64,000 nt of DNA, taken from the NCBI RefSeq assembly GCF_021462225.1, contig NC_061795.1, positions 50,336,880-50,400,879 of the forward strand, written 5' to 3'. This document shows positions 1 to 11,576 of the stretch, piece after piece. The first letter of the stretch is position 1; the number at the start of each line of letters is the position of its first letter. The stretch comes from Girardinichthys multiradiatus (Eukaryota; Chordata; Actinopteri; Cyprinodontiformes; Goodeidae). Under the pieces are notes generated by a model. That model was not told the origin of the DNA and did no database searches. It worked only from the letters and a program-made list of their open reading frames with translations. A program made the translations under genes and the position numbers.

Positions 1-1980
1 TGGAAATTTAAAAATAAATCGCATAAACCTTTTTCCAGCACAGCCAGGAACAGGAACAAGAAGGGTAACAGCATACTTCCTGTTACGTCACTATTTGAAT
101 AAAAACCCCGCGTTTCAACAAACAGACCTCTTCCACGCAGGTCCCCAGCGGAACCGGAAGGAGACACCCACACCGCGCGCTATTGTCTCTTTGCTGGCAA
201 ACAGACATAACTCTTCCAACTGGATCCAAGAGTGTCATACGATCACGCGATCATATGCACTAAGTTAGGTAGGAATGAATAGCTGTTTGCGTATCCAGTA
301 TTCATTCATGAACGGGGTAATTAAGGAACAAGCGTGGCTTGACTTTTCTTTCTGAAGTCTACAGAAGCAAACTGTGTTCTAGAGAGTTCCCAGGAGAGAC
401 TTTGTCTCTACGACGCCAAGTGGAGCAGTTTTTTCTGGTCTGAAGGAAGAACAGAGGTACTGCAATACAACCCCGCTCTGCGTGCAGTGCTGCCCGGGCG
501 GCAGAACGAATTTTGGGCAGAGAAGATTACTTTAGAGTTAAATAATCAAAATGTTTATTTAATGATGTTTGTTTTTGTTTGTGTTGAGAAACTCATCTAC
601 AGTAACTGATAGCAGACTAGCACTCAGCTAAGGATGTGTTCCATGTTGTCTTTTAAAAGTTTTTAAACCCAGAAGGTCGGCCATAACGCGTCGTCCACAC
701 TTATGCATTTCAATCCTTTTATTAGTGGTATTTTAAAGGTATGTGTTTGATTCTGGTAACCAGCTATAAGTTTCTTTTTTTAGCTCCAACCGCTAACGGC
801 TAGGAACACGTGCTCACACCCTTTATGATTCAGCTGAAGATCATTTACCCAGAAAGGTTGTTAGTTTCAATCTAGGAAATAATGGTTCCTTAAATATTAT
901 TTTACTATTTTACTTATCCAAAAGGTTTGGTTCTCATTTAAAATAACATTCCCTTAAATCTTATTTTAATAAATAAAGGGAGCTAATTAAACATTGTTGA
1001 GAATTGGTCATCCAAAAGGTTGGTTTTATTCAGCATATCATTCTTTAAAATGTTTTATTAAAATATTTTATCTGATTTTGCATTGTGAATGGTTGTTTGA
1101 AGGTATACCAATTATTGCCTAAGTTGGTTCCAAGACTAACTTAACTTCATTTCAAAATTCTTCAATATAATCCTTGGTTCTCAAACATTGTAATGTTGCA
1201 TCATTCTTTCAATCATGGTTTTCAAACATCGTTTATCAACTTTTCAATATTGTACATAGCCCATTAGTCTTCCTTATTCTTTCATTCTGCTCGGTAGCTT
1301 AGTTGAGTTGTTTTCACATAGTAAAGAGTCTGTTGATTGGAATATGTTTGACTTTGAGTTGACTTATTTTTGTTGATATATTCTTGTATTTTAAGAAACT
1401 GTGTGAATTCATTCAATGCGAACAGAATTTTGCTGTTCAATAATGCCAGAGCTTGGCTCATCCCTTTCAGTTTTGTCCTAATACCACTGCCTACCACAGG
1501 ACAACCCAAAGTATTAATATTAAATATTAAATAATATATTCATAGTAATAATCACAACACAGTTTAAAGTTTACACAAAACAACTTAAATATAGATACCT
1601 AAAACAAAATAAAGAAGCAGTGTTTTGTAAAATGTATAACATGAATATACTTTTACAATGATCAGTTTTGTTTTATACCTTGACCTCAAGACTGCATAGT
1701 TGTTTTTTTGTGACCCTGTTTGGGGTCTGATCCCCAACCTTGAAAACTGCTCTTCTAGACACACAGCAGGAAACAAATCGAACAAATCAAGGAACAAAAA
1801 TAGAAATCTACAGTAAATCTAGGAAACTGACCTAAAACATACATTATAAGTAGAACTATACTGTATTGGTTAATAAGTGAAAATAACTGCTTTTCAAATA
1901 TAAAACGTAGATTTAAACTACACCGGAAATGCATATTTTGGTAAAAACAAGACAAGTTGGACCAAGAAGACAGACTTACT
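1..1980. other. AT-rich non-coding stretch, no gene recognised
   Basis: I see no coding feature here. Short ORFs on the minus strand (for example 1282-1509 and 1585-1797) have no recognisable motif and low-complexity composition. The first 500 bases are more GC-rich than the rest, but I see no promoter architecture or transposon end I can name. It probably lies in a cdh13 intron, inferred only from the gene orientation downstream. Confidence 0.5.
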
Positions 1981-1999
1981 TTCCAAGTACAACACAATG

Positions 2000-2000
<1 letters not shown>

Positions 2001-2036
<36 letters not shown>
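2001..2036. repeat. (TC)n(AC)n compound microsatellite
   Basis: About ten TC dinucleotides run directly into about eight AC dinucleotides. The tract generates spurious Ser/Leu/Thr/His-rich ORFs on the plus strand and Arg/Glu-rich ones on the minus strand. Confidence 0.95.
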
Positions 2037-2194
2037 TTACAGAGTGTGGCTTTATTATATATCTGAGCTGAATCAGGTCCAGTTTCAAAGCAGCTACAGA
2101 ACAAAAGTGCTGGCAAATTACACCAGAACACATTTCACCTTCATGCATCCATCTTTGCTCACTTGGGTTTTCCAGTCAGAAAACAGGATTCACT

Positions 2195-2653
2195 CAGTGT
2201 GTTGTGGATGAGAGGGTCGCATTACTGTGCCTTCGGGTTGGGGACAAGTCTCTGACTGTAGTTTTGGCCAATGGGCCGAGCAGTAGTGCAGAGTACCCGG
2301 CTTTCTTGGCATCCCTGTCAGGGTTGGTGCATAGTGCCCCTCCCACGGACTCCATTATTCTGCTGGGGGACTTCAACGCCCATGTGGGAAACGACAGTGA
2401 GACCTGGAGAGGCGTGATCGGGAGGAATGGCCTCGCCGATCTGAATCCGAGCAGTGTTTTGTTATTGGACCTCTGTGTCACGGATTGTCCATAATGAACA
2501 CCATGTTCAAACATAAGGGTGTCCATCAGTGCACTTGGCACCAGGACACCCTAAACAGGAGGTCGATGATCGACTTTGCTGTCGTGTCGTCAGATCTTCG
2601 ACCGCATGTTTTGGACACTTGGGTGAAGAGAGGGGCTCAGCTGTCCACTGATC
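2195..2653 (+). pseudogene. RTE/Rex3-like LINE, N-terminal half of the AP-endonuclease
   Basis: The translation from about 2204 gives [16 protein letters not shown] (2356-2403), the conserved catalytic region of APE-type endonucleases, then [12 protein letters not shown] frame change near 2480 leads to a second frame with the TW.R..IDF-type motif (WHQDTLNRRSMIDFAVVSSD, 2537-2596). The protein breaks off in the middle of the 'STDH' motif at 2650, where the nested L2 begins. It continues in the expected register at 5162. In the intact protein this domain nicks target DNA to prime reverse transcription. It is non-functional here: 5' truncated, frameshifted and interrupted. Confidence 0.85.
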
Positions 2654-5156
2654 TTCCAATCTTCCATTCTTGTCTAAAATTCTTGAGAAAATAGTTGCTA
2701 ATCAAATGTGTGAGCATTTACACAGCAATGACCTGTTTGAAGAGTTTCAGTCAGGCTTCAGAGCTCATCATAGCACTGAAAAAGCTCTGCTGAAAGTCAT
2801 TAATGATATTCTTATGGCCTCAGATAATGGACTTGTGTCTGTTATGGTTCTGTTAGATCTCAGTGCTGCATTTGATCCAGTCAATCACAATATTATCTTA
2901 GAAAGCCTGGAATATGCTGTAGGGATCAGGGGAACAGTGCTAGGCTGGTTTAAATCTTATCTGTCTGACAGATTCCAGTTTGTTCATGTAAATGATAAAT
3001 CATCTTTGAACTCCAGGGTTAATTGTGGAGTACCACAGGGTTCAGTACTTGGGCCAATTCTCTTTACTATATATATGCTTCCAATGGGTCAAATTATCAG
3101 GCAGCATAGGATACATTTTCACTGTTACGCTGATGATACTCAGCTTTACTTATCCATAAATCCTGATGAACCCAACCAGATAGATAGACTACAAGCATGT
3201 CTTGAAGATATAAAAACTTGGATGACTTAAAATGTTTTGCTTCTAAATTCAGACAAGACAGAAGTTGTCATCTTTGACCGGAGTCTTTAAAAATCATTTA
3301 ACCTGGATGGCATTGAATTGACCTCTGATAATAAAGTAAAACGCCTTGGTGTTATTTTTGACCAGGACATGTCATTTAAATCCCATATTTAAACAGGTCT
3401 CTAGGATTTCCTTCTTTCACCTCCGGAACATTGCCAAAATTAGAAATATCCTATCCATGAGTGACACTGAAAAAATAGTCCATGCATTTGTTACTTCAAG
3501 GCTGGACTATTGTAATTCTTTACTATCAGGATGTCCACAAAATGCAGTTAAAAGCCTTCAGCTGATTCAGAATGCTGCAGCAAGAGTTCTGATGAAAATT
3601 AAAAAGAGAGATCATATTTCTCCTATTTTAGCTTCCCTTCATTGGCTCCCTGTTAAATCCAGAATAGAATTTAAAATTCTCCTCCTCACATATAAAGCCC
3701 TTAATGATCTAGCTCCATCATACATCAGAGATCTGATTGGTCCATATGTTCCTAACAGAGCACTTTGTTCTCAGACTGCAGGTTTACTGATGGTTCCTAG
3801 AGTCTCTAGAAGTAGAATGGGAGGCAGATCCTTTAGTTATCAGGCTCCTCTCCTATGGAACCAGCTCCCAGCTTTAGTCCGTGAGGCAGACACCCTGTCT
3901 ACTTTTAAGGCTAGGCTTAAAACTTTCCTTGTTGATAAAGCTTATAGTTAGAGTGGCTTAGTTTATCAGGGAGGGAGCCCTCCTCCCTCCCTGTTGGTTG
4001 GAGTAAGGGGGAGTCAGGTTTAGCCTAAACCGGCTCAGTTATGGTTGAGGTGCAAACACACCCTCCATTTCTGCTACCTGTATGACCCCTTCTCTTTTCC
4101 AATGGTTATAATCAGTCTGACAGAGAGAGGTATCCCAATCCTTGTGGTTTTTAGTATAACAATGACCATCAGTGGGACCCTTTGTGAGGTTCCTTGAGAC
4201 GACATTGTTGTAAATAAGTGCCGTTTAACTAAATAATCTGAACTGAAACTATCTGTGTAGTTATGCTGCTATAGGCTTAGGCTGCTGGAGGACATAATGA
4301 CCACTTTCACCCTCTTCGCTACATTCTCACACTACTCTCCAATTTTGCATTATTTGCTGTTATTTCAGCTTTTAACCTTTTTCTCTCTATTCTCTTCATA
4401 GAAGCTACACCTGGCCTGGCTCTGTGTCTGCCTGTGACACCTTTCTGGAGGTAGGCATCGTCCGAGCTTCTGCTGGCAACAACTTAATGCTCACCCTCTA
4501 CAGATGATCCACATGGCCCTGTCTTTCAGTATTTAACCCTTTCTCTCTTCTAGATATGGCGATTGTCTGAGCTTCTACTGTGACTAACTCTGTGCTCTCT
4601 TTCAGACTCTAACCTTGAAAACTGGCTCAAAGTTGATCTGTTCTTTCTTTCTAGGTGAAACGACTAAAGGAGCTACATCCATTAACATTTACTTTTCCTT
4701 CCCATAGAAAGTACTTCTGGATCAGTGCTTATTTGTTCTCTTTGTGTCTCTGCTCTGTTCTCTCAAACCCCCAGTCGGTCGTGGCAGATGGCCGCTCACA
4801 CTGAGCCTGGTTCTGCTGGAGGTTTCTTCCTGTTAAAAGGGAGTTTTTCCTCTCCGCTGTCGCTACATGCATGCTCAGTATGAGGGATTGCTGCAAAGTC
4901 AACGCCAGTGACTGTCCACTGTCTCTACATGCTCATCCAGGAGGAGTGAATGCTGAAAGTCACTGACTGGATGCAATCTGCTGGGTTTCCTTAGATAGAA
5001 AAACGTTTTATCCAATTTGAATAAAAAGCTAACTCCAACTGCACTGTTCAATGGTTAGGATTAATTGGAATGTATGAACCTGACTGTTGTGAAGAACCTT
5101 GAGACAACATGTGTTGTGAATTGGCGCTATATAAATAAAACTGAATTGAATTGAAT
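2654..5156 (+). mobile_element. L2-clade LINE nested in the RTE element
   Basis: This is a 5'-truncated copy of about 2.5 kb. It starts inside the reverse transcriptase, carries the C-terminal domain to 3951, has a 1.2-kb 3' UTR and ends in a (TTGAA)n tail at 5141-5156. The five bases TGATC occur at both edges (2649-2653 and 5157-5161), which fits a target-site duplication. Removing the insert restores the RTE endonuclease sequence '..LSTDHHLVVSWIRW..'. The insertion is therefore younger than the RTE copy. The L2 assignment rests on the RT motifs (FQSGFR..HST, GVPQGSVLGP, YADDTQLYL) and the tail. Confidence 0.88.
2670..3951 (+). pseudogene. L2 reverse transcriptase and C-terminal region, broken
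   Basis: Frame one (2670-3230) holds the RT core: SGFRAHHSTEKAL, LLDLSAAFD (catalytic Asp region), GVPQGSVLGPILF and the YADD box at 3126-3137, so catalytic aspartates are present. A stop at 3228-3230 and a shift near 3390 separate this from the C-terminal part (3400-3951). That part has the usual L2 SRLDYCNSLL, LQLIQNAAARVL and HWLPV motifs and ends with FKARLKTFLVDKAYS. The endonuclease domain is missing by 5' truncation. The family normally copies its own RNA at the target site; this copy cannot. Confidence 0.85.
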
Positions 5157-5161
5157 TGATC

Positions 5162-7344
5162 ACCACCTGGTGGTGAGTTGGATCCGCTGGAAGAGGAGAA
5201 AGCCGGACAGACTTGGCAGGCCGAAGCGCATAGTGAGGGTCTGCAGAGAATATCTGGCAGAGCCCTTGCACAGGGATGTATTCAACACCCACCTCTGGGA
5301 GAGCTTTGACCAGATTTCGGGGGATGTTGGAAACATAGAGTCCAAGTGGACCATGTTCTCCACATCTATTGTCGATGCTCCTGCCTGTAGCTGCGGCCGT
5401 AAGGTCTGCGGTGCCTGTCGCGGCGGCAGTCCCCAAACCCCGTGGTGGACAACGGCAGTAAGGGAAGCTGTCAAGCTGAAGAAGGATTCCTGTTGGCTGT
5501 GGTTGGCTTGTGGGACTCCTGAGGCGGCTGACAGGTACCTTGAGGCTGTGGCAGAGGCAAAAACTCGGGCCTGGTAAAAGTTCGGTGAGGCCAAGGAGAA
5601 GGACTACCGGTTGGCCTCGAAGCAATTCTGGCAAACCATCCGGTGCCTCAGAAGGGGGAAGCAGTGCTTCGTCACCACTGTTTACAGTGCAGGTGGGAGG
5701 CTGCTGACCTCGACTGGGGACATTATTGGGCGGTGGAAGGATTACTTCTCAACACTGCCATCACGCATTCCGTGGTGGAAGCAGAGGCTGGGGACTCGGG
5801 GTTAGCCTCTTTCATCACCCAGGCTGAAGTCAGTGAGGTGGTTAAAAAGCTCCGCGGTGGCAGGGCTTCGGGGATGGATGAGATCCGCCCTGAGTACCTC
5901 AAGTCTCTGGATGTTGTGGGGCTGTCATGGTTGACACGCCTCTTCAACATTGCGTGGCAGTCGGGGACAGTGTCTCTGCACTGGCAGACTGGGGTGGAGG
6001 TCCCCCTTCATAAGAAGGGTGACCGGAGGGTGTGTTCCAGCTACAGGGGGATCACACTCCTCAGCCTCCCTGATAAGGCCTACGCCAGGGTATTGGAGAA
6101 GAGAGTACGGGCGATAGTCAAACTTCGGCTTCAGGAGGAGCAGAGTGGTTTTCGTACCGGCCGTGGAAAACTGGACCAGCTCTATACACTCTACAGGGTA
6201 CTTGAGGGTACATTGGAGTTTGCCCAACCAGTCCACGTGGTTTGTGGACCTGGAGAAGGCATTCAACTGTGTCCCTCATGGTGCCCAGTGGGGGGTGCTC
6301 CAGGAGTATGGAATCAAGGCCCCTTTATTAGGGGCCATCCAGTCTCTGTAAAGCAGACCAGGAGTTTGGTCCTCATTGCCGGCACTAAGTCGGACCTGTT
6401 CCCGCTGCATGTTGGCCCTGGCAGGGCTACCCTTTGTCACCGGTCCTGTTCATAACTTTTATGGACAGGATTTCTAGACGCAGCCAAGGGCCGGAAGGGG
6501 TCTGGTTTGGGGACCAGTGGATTTCGTCTCTTCTTTTTGCAGATGACATGGTCCTGCTGGCCCCCTCTAGCCAAGACCTACAGCATGCACTGTGGCGGTT
6601 CGCAGCCGAGTGTGAAGCGGTTGGGATGAAGATCAGCTCCTCCAAGTCCGAGGCCATGGTTCTCGACCGGAAAAGGGTGGCCTGTCCTCTTCAGGTTGGA
6701 GGGGAGTTCCTGCCTCAAGTGGAGGAGTTCAAGTCTCTTGGGTCTTGTTTACCAGTGAGGGAAGAATGGAGTGGGAGATCGACAGATGGATCGGTGCTGC
6801 AGTAATGGGGGTATTGTGCCCGTCCGTTGTGGTGAAGAGAGTGCTAAGTTAATAAGCAAAGCTCTCGATTTACCGGTCGGTCTACGTTCCTACCCTCACC
6901 TATGGCCATGAACTTTGGGTCATGACCGAAAGGACGAGATCTCAGATACAAGCGGCTGAAATGAGCTTCCTCTACAGGATAGTCAGTCATTCCCTTACAG
7001 ATAAGGTGAGGAGCTCGGCCATCCGGGAGGGGCTCGGAGTAGAGCCGCTGCTCCTCCACATCGAGGGGAGCCAGTTTAGGTGGCTCGGGCATCTATACCG
7101 GATGCCTCCTGGACGCCTTCCTGAGGAGGTGTTCCAGGCACGTCCCACCGGGAGGAGGCCCAGGCGACGGCCCCGGACACGCTGGAGGGACTATGTCTCT
7201 CGGCTGGCCTGGGAACGCATTGGGCTCCCCCCGGAGGAGCTGGAGGAGGTGTCTGGGGAGAGGGACGTCTGGGTCTCTCTGCTGAGTCTAATGCCCCACG
7301 ACCCGGTCCTGGATAAAGCGGAAGAAGACAAGTACAAGGAATAA
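5162..7344 (+). pseudogene. RTE/Rex3-like LINE, endonuclease end, reverse transcriptase and C-terminus
   Basis: This continues the protein begun at 2195. A linker (5170-5577) with the VVSWIRW and CGRKVCGACRGG motifs is followed after frameshifts by the RT: GMDEIRPEYLKSLDVVGL near 5870-5925, CSSYRGITLLSLPDK near 6036-6080, EEQSGFRTGRG near 6136-6170. The catalytic FADD box is at 6536-6547. The C-terminal segment (6922-7344) carries WVMTERTRSQIQAAEMSFL (just upstream and into this frame), then GHLYRMPPGRLP and the basic RRPRRRPRTRWRDY run. At least four frame changes are needed to read through, so it is a pseudogene. It supports the same family as the minus-strand fragment at 23.7-24.4 kb. Confidence 0.85.
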
Positions 7345-7345
7345 G

Positions 7346-7825
7346 ACATATTCATATTTGTTCTGTCTCTGAGTTGTAAGGAATATTTTATTTGGTTGCA
7401 GTAAGAAACTGTTTTGTGGTAAACATTGACATCTAGCGGCAGGAAGAGTTATTTTCTTTAGACCATAAACAAAGTTGAGTTTCACTTGTTTGTGCACGGT
7501 GAAGGACTCATTCGTAGCTGGTTGTGTGTACTCCATATGGGGAAATCTTTTCACAAAAATAAATAGGAAAAGAAAGGGAAAGGGAAAGAATTATTGTTCA
7601 TGTAAATCGTTTGAAAGTTCTTCAAACTCCTGGACTATTTTGTTTAGCTCTCTGTCTGGGTTATGTCGAGAAACATAACTGAGGGCAGAAGAGTGAAAAG
7701 AACCGGAAAAACATCGAGCACTACATCTTCAACATGCAACATGCCGAAGACACTCCCCCGGTTTCCCAAATGGAGGTGAGATCAGAGTGTGGATCTGCTA
7801 AAATGTTGAGTTCACGACGGTCAAA
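7346..7825. other. Spacer between two LINEs, no gene
   Basis: Non-coding sequence between the RTE 3' end and the Rex1 3' end. It holds a short purine-rich (GGGAAA)n-like tract at about 7566-7588. I recognise no transposon terminus or coding motif in it. Confidence 0.5.
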
Positions 7826-10622
7826 CAAATCAGAATCAGCTTTCTTGCCAAGTTCGTACATACAAACAAGGAATTTGACTCCAGTACACTTTGCTCTTTG
7901 GTTTTGTTTTTGCAATAGAGTATACATATATACAATACACAAATATACACATATATAAATAAAAAGGTGCATTTGGAACATCTGTATGCTGTTGTTTGGT
8001 AAATGTTCAACAAAGAAAATGCCTGGGGGAAGAAAATGTCTATGTGTTGGCTGGTTTTAGTGAACAGTGCTCTGTAGCGCCACCGAAAGGTAAAACTCTA
8101 AACAGTTTATGTGCAGGGTGTGTGGGGTCTGCAGAGATTTTTGCACCTCTTTTTCTGACCCTAGACCCTTATAAGTCCTGGATGGAGGGAAGGTCAGCCC
8201 TGAATATTCTCTCTGCAGTCCTGATTATTCGTTGCAGTCTGGACCTGTCCTGTTTTGTGGATGAACCAAACCACACTGAGATGGATGAAGACAGGACAGA
8301 CCGAATGATGGCAGTGTAGAAGATGACCAGCAGCTCCTGTGGAAGGTTGGACTTCTTGAGTTGCCTCAGGAAGTACAGTCTCTGCTGGACCTTCTTCTGA
8401 ACAGTGTCTATGTGTGAGGACCATCTCAGTTCCTCAGAGATGGTGGTTCCTAGAAACCTGAAGTGGTCCACGCCGACACAGTGTTGTTGAGGATAGTGAG
8501 GGGGTGTATGGGGGTGGTGTTCTCCAAAGTTCCACCACCATTTCCACAGTCTTGAGTGGGTTCAGACTCATCACCATCCTGGATCAGTCCAATGACAGTG
8601 GTGTCATCTGTAAACTTCAGGAGTTTCACGGACGAGTCCGCTGAGGTGCAGTCATTTGTGTACAGAGAGAAGAGGAGTGGGGATAGAACACACCCCTGGG
8701 GGGCACCAGTACTTATTGATCTGGATCGGGAGAAGATGCTCCCCAGTCTCACCTGCTGCTGTCAGTCTGTCAGGAAGCTGTTGATCCACTGACAGGTGAA
8801 GGCTGGGACGTTGAGCTGGGTGAGATTCTGGTGGAGGATGTCTGGTATGATGGTGTTGAAGGCCGAGCTGAAGTCTACAAACAGGATCCTGGCGTACGTC
8901 CCTGGTTGGTCGAGGTGTTGCAGGATGAAGTGTAGACCTAAGTTAACAGCATCATCTGCCGACCTGTTTGCTCGGTAAGCAAATTGCAGGGGATCCAGCA
9001 GGGGGCCTGTGATGTCTTTCAGGTGCTTCGACACCAGCCGCTCAAAGGATTTCATGACCACAGACGTCAGGGCTACAGGCCTGTAGTCATTTAATCCTAG
9101 GATGGTGGGTTTCTGGGACACCGGGATGATGGTGGATCATTTGAGGCAGGAGGGGACCTCACACGTCTCCAGTGACTTGTTGAAGATCCTTGTGAAGATC
9201 GAGGCGAGTTGATTTGCACAGGCTTTCAGGCATGATGGGGAGACGTTATCAGGTCCTCCAGCTTTCTTTGTTTTCATGTACTGAAAGAGCCTATTTACAT
9301 TTTCCTCAGAGATCTATAGTGCCAGAAGAGGATCTGAAGGTAGGGGGTTGGTTGTTTTACGGGTCGAATTTGTTCCTGAATGGGATGTGGAGGAGATGAT
9401 TTGAGGCATGAACGGCTTCCTGTCATGTCTGCAGTAGAAGCCATTCAGACGGTTGGCCAGTCGAGGATTATGTTCGGGTGGGGGGGCTCCTGTAGTATCA
9501 CCAGTAGAAAGGCTGTTCTTAAGCTTCTCACTGTAGCTTCTCTTGGCTGCTTGATCTCCTTTGTTAGTCTGTTTCTTGCCTGCCTGTACCACGCCCAATC
9601 ACCACTGCTGTGAGCTTCTTCCTTTTCCCTGCACAGATTCCTGAGGTTTGGAGTAAACCGTGGCTTGTCGTTCCTAAAGGTGCAGAAGGTCTGGGTCTGA
9701 ACACACATGTCCTCACAGAAACTGATGTATGATGTCACCACATCAATGAGTTGGCTTAAGTCAGTGGCTGAGGTTTCAAAAACAGTCCAGTCTGTGCATT
9801 CAAAGCAGGCCTGTAGCATCTGCTTTGATTCCTCAGTCCACTTCTTAACAGTGTGAACCTTGGGTTTGGAAGCTCTTAGTCTCTGTCTGTAGGTTGGGAT
9901 GAGGTGGATTAGACAATGATCCGAAAAACCCAGAGCAGCCCTGGTAACAGCATGATATGAGTCCTTTAAAGCTGTGTAACAATGGTCCAGTGTGTTTTTG
10001 TCTCTGGTGGGACACTTAATATGCTGTCTGTATTTGGGGAGTTCATGGGAGAGGTTTGCTCTGTTAAAATCTCCCACTATTATGATGAAAGAGTCCGTGT
10101 GTTTTTTCTCCACGTCTGTAATCAGCTCAGCAAGATGTTTTTCAGCGGCAGAAGTGCAGCCATGCGGTGGAAAATATGAGCCAATTATTGTAAACGAGGA
10201 AAACTCTCTCGGTGAATAAAACAGTTTACAGATCATATAAAATGTGTCCAGATCAGGACTACATGGTTTCCCCAGCACTTGTATGTCTCTTCACCAACCT
10301 TCATTTATATAAAAAGCAGATTCCGCCTCCTCGTCTCTTCCCCGATAGTGCGCGGTCCGGGATGTTTTCACTCAGCCATGTCTCGGTGAAGCAGAGAACC
10401 GGTGATCCGCAGAGGTCTGAGTTTTTACCGGTGAGGAGAAGCAGCTCGTCCATCTTGTTGCTTAGAGAGCAGACATTTGCCAGATGAATTGAAGGCAGTG
10501 GTGTGGGAAGTCCCTTGCGGAGCTTTACCAGCGCACCAGCACGCTTTCCCCTCTGATGCTTTCGGCGCAGTATCCCATGGAGTGCTGCGGCTCCGCTCGC
10601 AAGAAGCTCAGTGAAGCTCAGT
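7826..10622 (-). mobile_element. Rex1 LINE, near full-length but broken
   Basis: Read on the minus strand, it starts at about 10622 with the endonuclease and ends at about 7826. The 3' UTR is the one typical of Rex1 (a GAGCAAAGTGTACTGGAGTC run followed by AAGAAAGCTGATTCTGATTT). The order of motifs is endonuclease, linker, RT and C-terminal domain across five frames. Its 5' end abuts a BEL/Pao gag remnant on the opposite strand. Rex1 was first described from fish and is abundant in teleosts. The plus-strand Rex1 at 37.8-39.1 kb shares the same RT and 3' UTR. Confidence 0.88.
8169..10560 (-). pseudogene. Rex1 endonuclease-reverse transcriptase, multiply frameshifted
   Basis: On the minus strand the endonuclease opens near 10500 (PSIHLANVCSLSNKMDEL, CFTETWLSENIPD). 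It continues in 10278-9445 with IIVGDFNRANL, TLDHCYTA and LGFSDHCLIHL. The RT lies in 9121-8762 ([46 protein letters not shown]). It then runs through 8752-8450 (STGAPQGCVLSPLLFSLYTN), where the catalytic box reads FTDD instead of FADD. The C-terminal thumb-like part is 8471-8169 (FRFLGTTISEEL, QQRLYFLRQLKKSNLPQELL). A deletion after 'QDGDES' removes part of the region beyond the catalytic box. The frame changes rule out a functional protein. Confidence 0.85.
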
Positions 10623-10623
10623 A

Positions 10624-11530
10624 AAATCAACTGCAAGTTTGGATGCAGCACAAGCACAGGCCACAGCAGAGGCTGCCCATACAAAAGCGGAGTTTGCCAA
10701 ACAACAAATTGATTTTGAAGTTGAAAAAGCAAGGATTGAATCAAGGCTAAATGCTCTCAAGCAGGAAGGTGAGGCTGAAGCAGCCCTTGCTGCTAGTAAT
10801 GGCATTGATGGACTGAATCTCAAAGCTAGCGAGGAGTTTGGGTTACTCACAAAGTGGCTTGACAGAGTGTCTCTTCAGCATGCTTTGAGGATCAAAGCAG
10901 TTTATGTCAACAATCCAGAGACAGGCCTTTGGTGACTATGGCAGCAGCCAGACAAGACTTACGGTTCATCAGAAGTCATAGAAGAGAGCCTGTTCAAACG
11001 TTTGGAAAATTTCCCCAAAATTTCCCATAGAGACATCATATGCTGCAGGAGTTTGCTGACCTTCTTCTGGAAACACAAGCAGCAAAAGATGAAGGCCATC
11101 TGCCAGGTTTCAGGTTCCTCGATATGTCGAGAGGAATAAATCCCATAGTAGAGAAGCTCTCAAATGCTAAGAGCAGAATGCCGATCATCACAAACAAAAT
11201 GCAGATTGACACACAGGGGGGAAATACTGATGCACCACCTCTTGAACCTGATAAACAATGTCCCATTCACAAGAAGCCACATCCACTTGTAAAATGCAGA
11301 GGTTTCCGAATGAAGACACTGGACGAGAGTAAGGGTTTACTGAAGCAGTACTCAATCTGCTACAAATGCTGCCTCTCAACAGAGCATAGGGCAAAGGAAT
11401 GTAAAGCAGTGATTAATTGTTCAGAGTGCAACAGTAACAGCCACATCACCGCACTGCATGCTGGCCTACCCTCTTGGTCAGTAAAAGAGCAAAGAGCATC
11501 CATTGTCCTTGAGAAGAGAGGTTAGAAGTT
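10624..11530 (+). pseudogene. BEL/Pao retrotransposon gag remnant with zinc knuckle
   Basis: Frame 10639-10935 is a coiled-coil, Ala/Glu-rich gag segment (AKQQIDFEVEKARIESRLNA) followed by FGLLTKWLDRVSLQHALRIK. A TGA stop at 10933-10935 and a frameshift near 11030 lead into 11040-11525. That frame carries LQEFADLLLETQAAKDEG, then a knuckle of the form C-X2-C-X5-H-X4-C (CYKCCLSTEHRAKEC) and a second cysteine/histidine cluster (CSECNSNSHITALH). These are typical of BEL/Pao Gag. A stretch between 'IVEKLS' and the Cys/His region is missing compared with the family. Protease, RT, integrase and LTRs are absent. It is wedged between two LINE 5' ends. Confidence 0.75.
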
Positions 11531-11570
11531 TTATCATTCCGCCGCATAGGACTATGCGGCCGAATGATAA
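11531..11570. repeat. 40-bp near-perfect palindrome at a transposon junction
   Basis: The left arm 11531-11549 and right arm 11552-11570 are reverse complements over 19 bp with one mismatch (position 11540), separated by the two bases GA. The centre reads CCGCATAG-GA-CTATGCGG. It sits exactly between the end of the BEL gag ORF and the first recognisable codons of the downstream LINE. Confidence 0.9.
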
Positions 11571-11576
11571 CCCCAA

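Larger units (their letters stand above)
2195..7345 (+). mobile_element. RTE-clade (Rex3-like) LINE, split by a nested L2
   Basis: The two halves, 2195-2653 and 5162-7345, together read as one non-LTR retrotransposon protein. An AP-endonuclease ([10 protein letters not shown]) is followed by a linker, a reverse transcriptase and a C-terminal Arg-rich segment. It ends in a GGATAAAGCGGAAGAAG-type 3' end, as seen on fish RTE/Rex3 copies. The 5' end is truncated, since the protein starts just before the endonuclease asparagine/aspartate motif. Several frameshifts and stops make it inactive. The interruption at 2654-5156 is a later L2 insertion. RTE clade is fairly sure; the Rex3 name is from memory of fish copies. 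Confidence 0.85.

Noticed and set aside
454..490. GAGGTACTGCAATAC followed by TGCGTG.AGTG, resembling the complement of the 3' part of U2 snRNA
   Set aside because: Only 15 exact bases plus scattered matches. The rest of U2 (Sm site, branch-point pairing region) is absent, so no snRNA gene or clear pseudogene is supported.
1755..2148. Minus-strand ORFs with repeated Arg-Glu and Cys-Val dipeptides near the dinucleotide tract
   Set aside because: They are translations of the TC/AC microsatellite and its flanks.
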